This document shows positions 5,304 to 5,502 of a stretch of 5,502 nucleotides of DNA, piece by piece (positions within the stretch are counted from its first letter, which is position 1; every line of letters begins with the position of its first letter). Below the pieces are notes generated by a model. That model did not search any database. It saw only the letters and a program-made list of their open reading frames with translations, and was not told the origin of the DNA. This DNA is from Gammaproteobacteria bacterium (lineage in GTDB: Bacteria > Pseudomonadota > Gammaproteobacteria > Steroidobacterales > Steroidobacteraceae), in contig JASHUC010000048.1 of the NCBI GenBank assembly GCA_030040235.1, positions 1-5,502 of the forward strand, read 5' to 3'. Made by a program: the position numbers and the translations under genes.

Positions 5304-5502
5304 CTAATCTTGCATTCCGCAGCCCTGCTTGATTGCGGGAAAAAATATCAACGCCTGCCCGTACAGTCGGGTGAAGCGCAAGACCACCCCGAGGCACTTG
5401 CCGGTGGTGAAGTCGAATGCGACCACTCCGTCCTGTGCGACGCAATAGAGGTGTCCGTCCGGGCCAAGGCGCAGACCGCGCGGCTTGCGAAACTCCGCCA
5501 CG
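5304..5502 (-). CDS. C-terminal fragment of an NHL / SMP-30-like beta-propeller protein, cut by window edge
   Basis: The minus-strand frame enters from the right edge and ends at TAG 5306-5304; about 65 residues are visible. The segment KPRGLRLGPDGHLYCVAQDG followed by VVAFDFTTGKCLGVVL is typical of one blade of NHL or SMP-30/gluconolactonase-like propellers (P-x-GL-x-x-GPDG-x-LY, then FD-x-x-TG). The last 24 or so residues do not form a clear blade. The GTG at 5501-5499 is most likely internal and not the start. The role cannot be told from this piece; such propellers can be extracellular binding domains, lactonases or lyases. The gene converges with the hydrolase, and the two stop codons are separated by two bases, so no intergenic terminator can fit between them. 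Confidence 0.6.
   Translation of the reverse strand, partial: VAEFRKPRGLRLGPDGHLYCVAQDGVVAFDFTTGKCLGVVLRFTRLYGQALIFFPAIKQGCGMQD

Noticed and set aside
5313..5346. Hairpin CCGCA/TGCGG followed by an A-run in the convergent region
   Set aside because: The A-run lies on the plus strand after the stem, so it gives no U-tract for a plus-strand transcript, and for the minus strand it precedes the stem; the stem is only five pairs. It lies inside the propeller coding region.

Overview
The window is GC-rich bacterial chromosomal DNA with good Shine-Dalgarno sites. It carries a FixJ-type regulator, a winged-helix/STAND-ATPase regulator of a kind common in Bradyrhizobium, Burkholderia and related soil Proteobacteria, and a hydrolase resembling 6-oxocamphor hydrolase. 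A soil or rhizosphere proteobacterium is therefore likely. The genus cannot be fixed from the sequence. No tRNA, rRNA, CRISPR array, insertion sequence or phage gene was seen.

Layout. Positions 1-2130 (minus strand) hold one uninterrupted reading frame of 710 codons that runs off the left edge. It has an OmpR/PhoB-type winged-helix domain, then an NB-ARC-like ATPase, then a helical repeat region. A 437-base divergent intergenic region follows. Next is a plus-strand gene for a 236-residue protein of a widespread but unnamed family (2568-3278). A 246-base regulatory gap leads to a FixJ/LuxR-type response regulator whose receiver domain has lost several switch residues (3525-4355). After a 169-base gap comes a crotonase-fold hydrolase that keeps the catalytic residues of 6-oxocamphor hydrolase (4525-5301). 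It converges almost end to end with the 3' end of an NHL/SMP-30-like beta-propeller gene that enters from the right edge (minus strand).

The most notable signal is regulatory. The pentamer GTTAA occurs three times at exactly 10-bp intervals upstream of the 236-residue protein gene (2451, 2461, 2471). The same triple array, in the opposite orientation, lies upstream of the response-regulator gene (3360-3384). When oriented alike, the first 16 bases of the two arrays match at 15 positions. Tandem repeats with one-helical-turn spacing next to a -10 box are the typical architecture of OmpR/PhoB-family sites, and the window encodes such a DNA-binding domain divergently. The inference is a small local regulon: the STAND regulator (or another winged-helix protein) reads the two arrays and controls the unnamed protein gene and the response regulator, and possibly the hydrolase by read-through. 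Binding by this particular regulator is not shown by the sequence.
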